Below, in pieces: positions 61,889-64,000 of a stretch of 64,000 nucleotides of DNA. The DNA is from UBA10518 sp022837185. GTDB lineage: Bacteria; Desulfobacterota; Desulfobulbia; Desulfobulbales; Desulfobulbaceae. Within the stretch, counting starts at the first letter, position 1; every line of letters starts with the position of its first letter. The notes beneath the pieces are model-generated. The model saw only the letters and a program-made list of their open reading frames with translations, was not told where the DNA came from and did no database searches. The stretch lies in the NCBI GenBank assembly GCA_034007705.1, contig JAVEQK010000005.1, positions 1 through 64,000 on the forward strand, given 5' to 3'. The position numbers and the translations under genes are program-made.

Positions 61889-63310
61889 ATGTTTACACTC
61901 AAGCGCCTTTCCCTGCTCCTCTACAGTTATATTGCCACGGAGATGCTTGCCCCGTTCTTTGCAAGCTTTCTGATCCTGTACAGCGTCTTTTTCCTTGTCA
62001 CCCTCCTCCCCATGCTGGATGTCGTCCTGGACCTCAAGATAGGTCTGGCGGATTTCATCAGGCTGGCGTGCTACATTTTTCCCCATATGCTGCTGTACGT
62101 CATTCCCATGGCGTGCATGACCGGGGTCATCGTCGGTTTCACGCGGCTGACCAATGACCGGGAGATGCTGGTCCTCAAATCAAGCGGAATCAGCCTGAGG
62201 CAGATCCTGCCCCCCGTTTTCCTCATCGCGGCGTCCATCTCCCTCCTGACGGGTTTCTTCTCGGTCAAGCTCGTGCCGGCCGGGGAACTGGCCATGAAGC
62301 AGCTGATGTTCCAGCTTGCCAAGGAGAAGATCAGCAAGGGCCTCCAGGAAAGGACCTTCACCGAAGCCCTCGGCGACATGGTGGTCTATGTCGACCAGGT
62401 CGGGGCGGATGATCACTGGCAGGGCGTGTACGTGTCGGATATGCGGAACCGGCAGCAGCCCGTCATCATCATGGCGGAAGGAGGATACCTGGACGCGGAA
62501 ATCGAGAAGATGATGGTGACGATCACCCTCAATGACGGCACCCTTCATCATTCCGAAGTGCCGGAAAGCCAGGTGATCCGCTTTCAGCGCTACCAGATCC
62601 AGATCCCCCTGCAGCCGCCGACCGAGGTCAACGGCGATCATCTCACCCTGCTGGACAGAAGTTCCATGACCCAGCGGCAACTGCTGGACGCCGCCGACAA
62701 ATACGGCCGCGATGAACGCCGGGGCATCGTCTTTCTCACCGAATATCACCACCGTCTTGCCTTGCCGGTGGGCTGCCTGATCCTGAGCCTGCTCGGCTTG
62801 CCCCTGGGACTGCAGTCCGGACCCGGCAGACAGGCATCAGGCATCCCCCTCGGCCTGTTTTTTTTCATTTTCTATTATATCCTGACAACGTTCGGCAGGG
62901 TGCTGGCCGAGGATTTAATGGTACCGGTGGTCATCGGCCTGTGGCTGCCCAACCTCGTTTTCCTGGCCCTGACGTTCATTGTCTTTCGCCGGGTTGAACG
63001 GGAAAAACCGATCATTTCCGACAGGATTCACAACTGGATGCTGGATATGTCTGACAGGTATCTGCTGCCGGTTATACGGTGGATCAGGCACCTGGTGACG
63101 CTGTCCCTGCAATGGCGGCCCGGCCGCTATGATTACCGCGAGGTGGCGCCCCCGGAGGATACCCAGGTCCACGCCAGCACCATGGACCTGGTATACCATG
63201 TGCCGGGGTGCGAGTTATATGACTGCCCGCAGTGCACGCTTCAGTTCAAAAACGCCAAGGTGGCGGAGGAGGCGGGCTTCAAGCCATGCAAACTCTGCCG
63301 CAGGGACTGA
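61889..63310 (+). CDS. LptF/LptG-type permease with Ada-like Cys-rich C-terminal tail
   Basis: A 473-residue YjgP/YjgQ family protein, the inner-membrane part of the LPS exporter LptB2FG. Six membrane helices (three near 20-130, three near 290-370) flank a periplasmic jellyroll region, with TNDREMLVLKSSGIS and LTEYHHRLALPVGCLILSLLGLPLG as family text. Unusually, the last ~45 residues read HASTMDLVYHVPGCELYDCP and then CTLQF...AGFKPCKLC, similar to the small Ada-type zinc-binding module. Only one such permease is in the window. The gap of 191 bases before it shows no gene. Confidence 0.87.
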   Translation: MFTLKRLSLLLYSYIATEMLAPFFASFLILYSVFFLVTLLPMLDVVLDLKIGLADFIRLACYIFPHMLLYVIPMACMTGVIVGFTRLTNDREMLVLKSSGISLRQILPPVFLIAASISLLTGFFSVKLVPAGELAMKQLMFQLAKEKISKGLQERTFTEALGDMVVYVDQVGADDHWQGVYVSDMRNRQQPVIIMAEGGYLDAEIEKMMVTITLNDGTLHHSEVPESQVIRFQRYQIQIPLQPPTEVNGDHLTLLDRSSMTQRQLLDAADKYGRDERRGIVFLTEYHHRLALPVGCLILSLLGLPLGLQSGPGRQASGIPLGLFFFIFYYILTTFGRVLAEDLMVPVVIGLWLPNLVFLALTFIVFRRVEREKPIISDRIHNWMLDMSDRYLLPVIRWIRHLVTLSLQWRPGRYDYREVAPPEDTQVHASTMDLVYHVPGCELYDCPQCTLQFKNAKVAEEAGFKPCKLCRRD

Positions 63311-63393
63311 GCCCGGGATTTCCTTTCACCGGCCGCTTTCCGCCCGGGAAGGGCATGCCGCGGGCATGGATCGTGGAGAGGGCGGGACAGGAT

Positions 63394-64000
63394 TCAGCCC
63401 GCTGATGAGGCGGAAAAAATTTCGGGAAAGCTGCGCCGCATTCTGTCAACGTGGCTGCCCGGCCAGTAAATCCTGTCGCACCGGGAGCAGATGCTGAAGG
63501 AATTGTAATATTTTCTGGTCAACGGCTCCAGGCGGTGGAGAACATCTTCTTTTTCCACGGACCGAAGGGGGAAGTTGCACTCCAGGCAGCGGCTGAACGG
63601 CTCGAGTCCCGCGGCGCCGAACAGGTTCAGAACCTCCCTCACCTGGGCGGCCGGCCGGCCGGACCTGATATAGCGCCCGAACTCCACCCTTTTCCTTTTC
63701 AGCAGGTCCAGATCGCGGGTCAGCAGGATGCGGTTTTCCACCTCAAGCAAGGCGATGATCTCCCCGTCGGTCCAGCGGTAATCATACAGAGTGTCAAAAC
63801 CGGCCATACGCAGGTACCGCGCCAGCCGCCCGACATTATTGTCGACGATGAACCGTATGGTCTGCAATGGACGGGGTCTGAGCAGGGTCGGCCTGGCCAC
63901 GTCCCAGGGCACGTGGACCGGGAATATGTCAAACCTGTCCCTGTCCTCGACGGCCCGGGAAAAATCGACCTCCCTGGCGTTGCATTCTATTCTGTTGACC
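63394..64000 (-). CDS. Mut7-C RNase-domain protein with ubiquitin-like N-terminus (start beyond the window)
   Basis: The minus frame is open from the window edge to a stop at 63394. The first visible part (VNRIECNAREVDFSRAVEDR, DIFPV) resembles the Mut7-C ubiquitin-like domain. It continues into the Mut7-C PIN-like RNase fold (IRFIVDNNVGRLARYLRMAG, ILLTRDLDLL) and ends in a zinc ribbon (CLECNFPL, CSRCDRIYWPGSH). The internal GTG at 63912 would give a truncated product and is not the start. It converges on the lptF-like gene. Confidence 0.87.
   Translation of the reverse strand, partial: VNRIECNAREVDFSRAVEDRDRFDIFPVHVPWDVARPTLLRPRPLQTIRFIVDNNVGRLARYLRMAGFDTLYDYRWTDGEIIALLEVENRILLTRDLDLLKRKRVEFGRYIRSGRPAAQVREVLNLFGAAGLEPFSRCLECNFPLRSVEKEDVLHRLEPLTRKYYNSFSICSRCDRIYWPGSHVDRMRRSFPEIFSASSAG

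Overview
The window looks like a bacterial chromosome segment of high G+C from an anaerobic, Gram-negative bacterium that fixes or oxidises C1 compounds, most likely a member of Desulfobacterota (perhaps the Desulfobulbia; this is inference from gene content, not a match). Reasons: a complete bacterial-type CO dehydrogenase/acetyl-CoA synthase operon with HdrA, MvhD and formate dehydrogenase; abundant UGA-encoded selenocysteine in that operon; LptF, Hsp20, OmpA-type lipoproteins and a NodI/NodJ-like exporter.

Layout. 1-6719 (minus strand): purB (partial), recJ, miaA, a ComEA-like protein, citramalate synthase and aspartokinase, mostly packed as one directional block. 6983-10570 (plus): trmL, serC, a radical SAM protein and rlmN. 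10575-14742 (minus): a zinc-ribbon membrane protein, a GAF/HD-GYP/HD signalling protein, an iron-sulfur flavoprotein and a short, probably damaged ferredoxin. 15145-19464 (plus): UspA, glycogen phosphorylase and phosphofructokinase, a glycogen-to-glycolysis operon closed by a strong hairpin. 19540-29873: mixed accessory genes, mostly on the minus strand (VWA/OmpA lipoprotein, cupredoxin, Hsp20, HNH nuclease, GNAT, DUF488, a metal-site-less amidohydrolase, Tag, an FrhB/pyruvyl-transferase fusion). 30218-32671 (plus): ABC-2 exporter and a methyltransferase. 32874-38934 (minus): a 1270-residue secreted YDG/MBG repeat protein, an alpha/beta hydrolase and a LuxR-family regulator.

The centrepiece is 39214-56781 (minus), a 17.5 kb Wood-Ljungdahl operon in the order folD, cooS/acsA, metF-acsD fusion, acsB, acsC, NAD(P)-type fdhA, hdrA, mvhD, ended by an intrinsic terminator. 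Its last three genes each contain one in-frame UGA followed by a good bacterial SECIS-like hairpin, so they are read here as full-length selenoproteins rather than broken genes. MetF (methylene-H4folate reductase) and AcsD (corrinoid protein small subunit) are joined in one reading frame by an Ala/Glu/Lys-rich linker that itself carries an internal ribosome-binding site and ATG. The formate dehydrogenase carries its own [2Fe-2S], GltD-like FAD/NAD(P) and ferredoxin modules in one 1410-residue chain. Together these genes could form a soluble formate/NAD(P)/ferredoxin electron-confurcating or -bifurcating assembly feeding methyl-branch reduction and acetyl-CoA synthesis or cleavage. No acsE (methyltransferase), fhs, cooC or metV is seen in the window.

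57243-64000: a CwlJ-type hydrolase, a glycosyltransferase, then rng, an M23 peptidase and an LptF-type permease with an unusual Cys-rich tail on the plus strand, and a Mut7-C RNase gene running off the end. No rRNA, tRNA, CRISPR array, insertion sequence or prophage was recognised.
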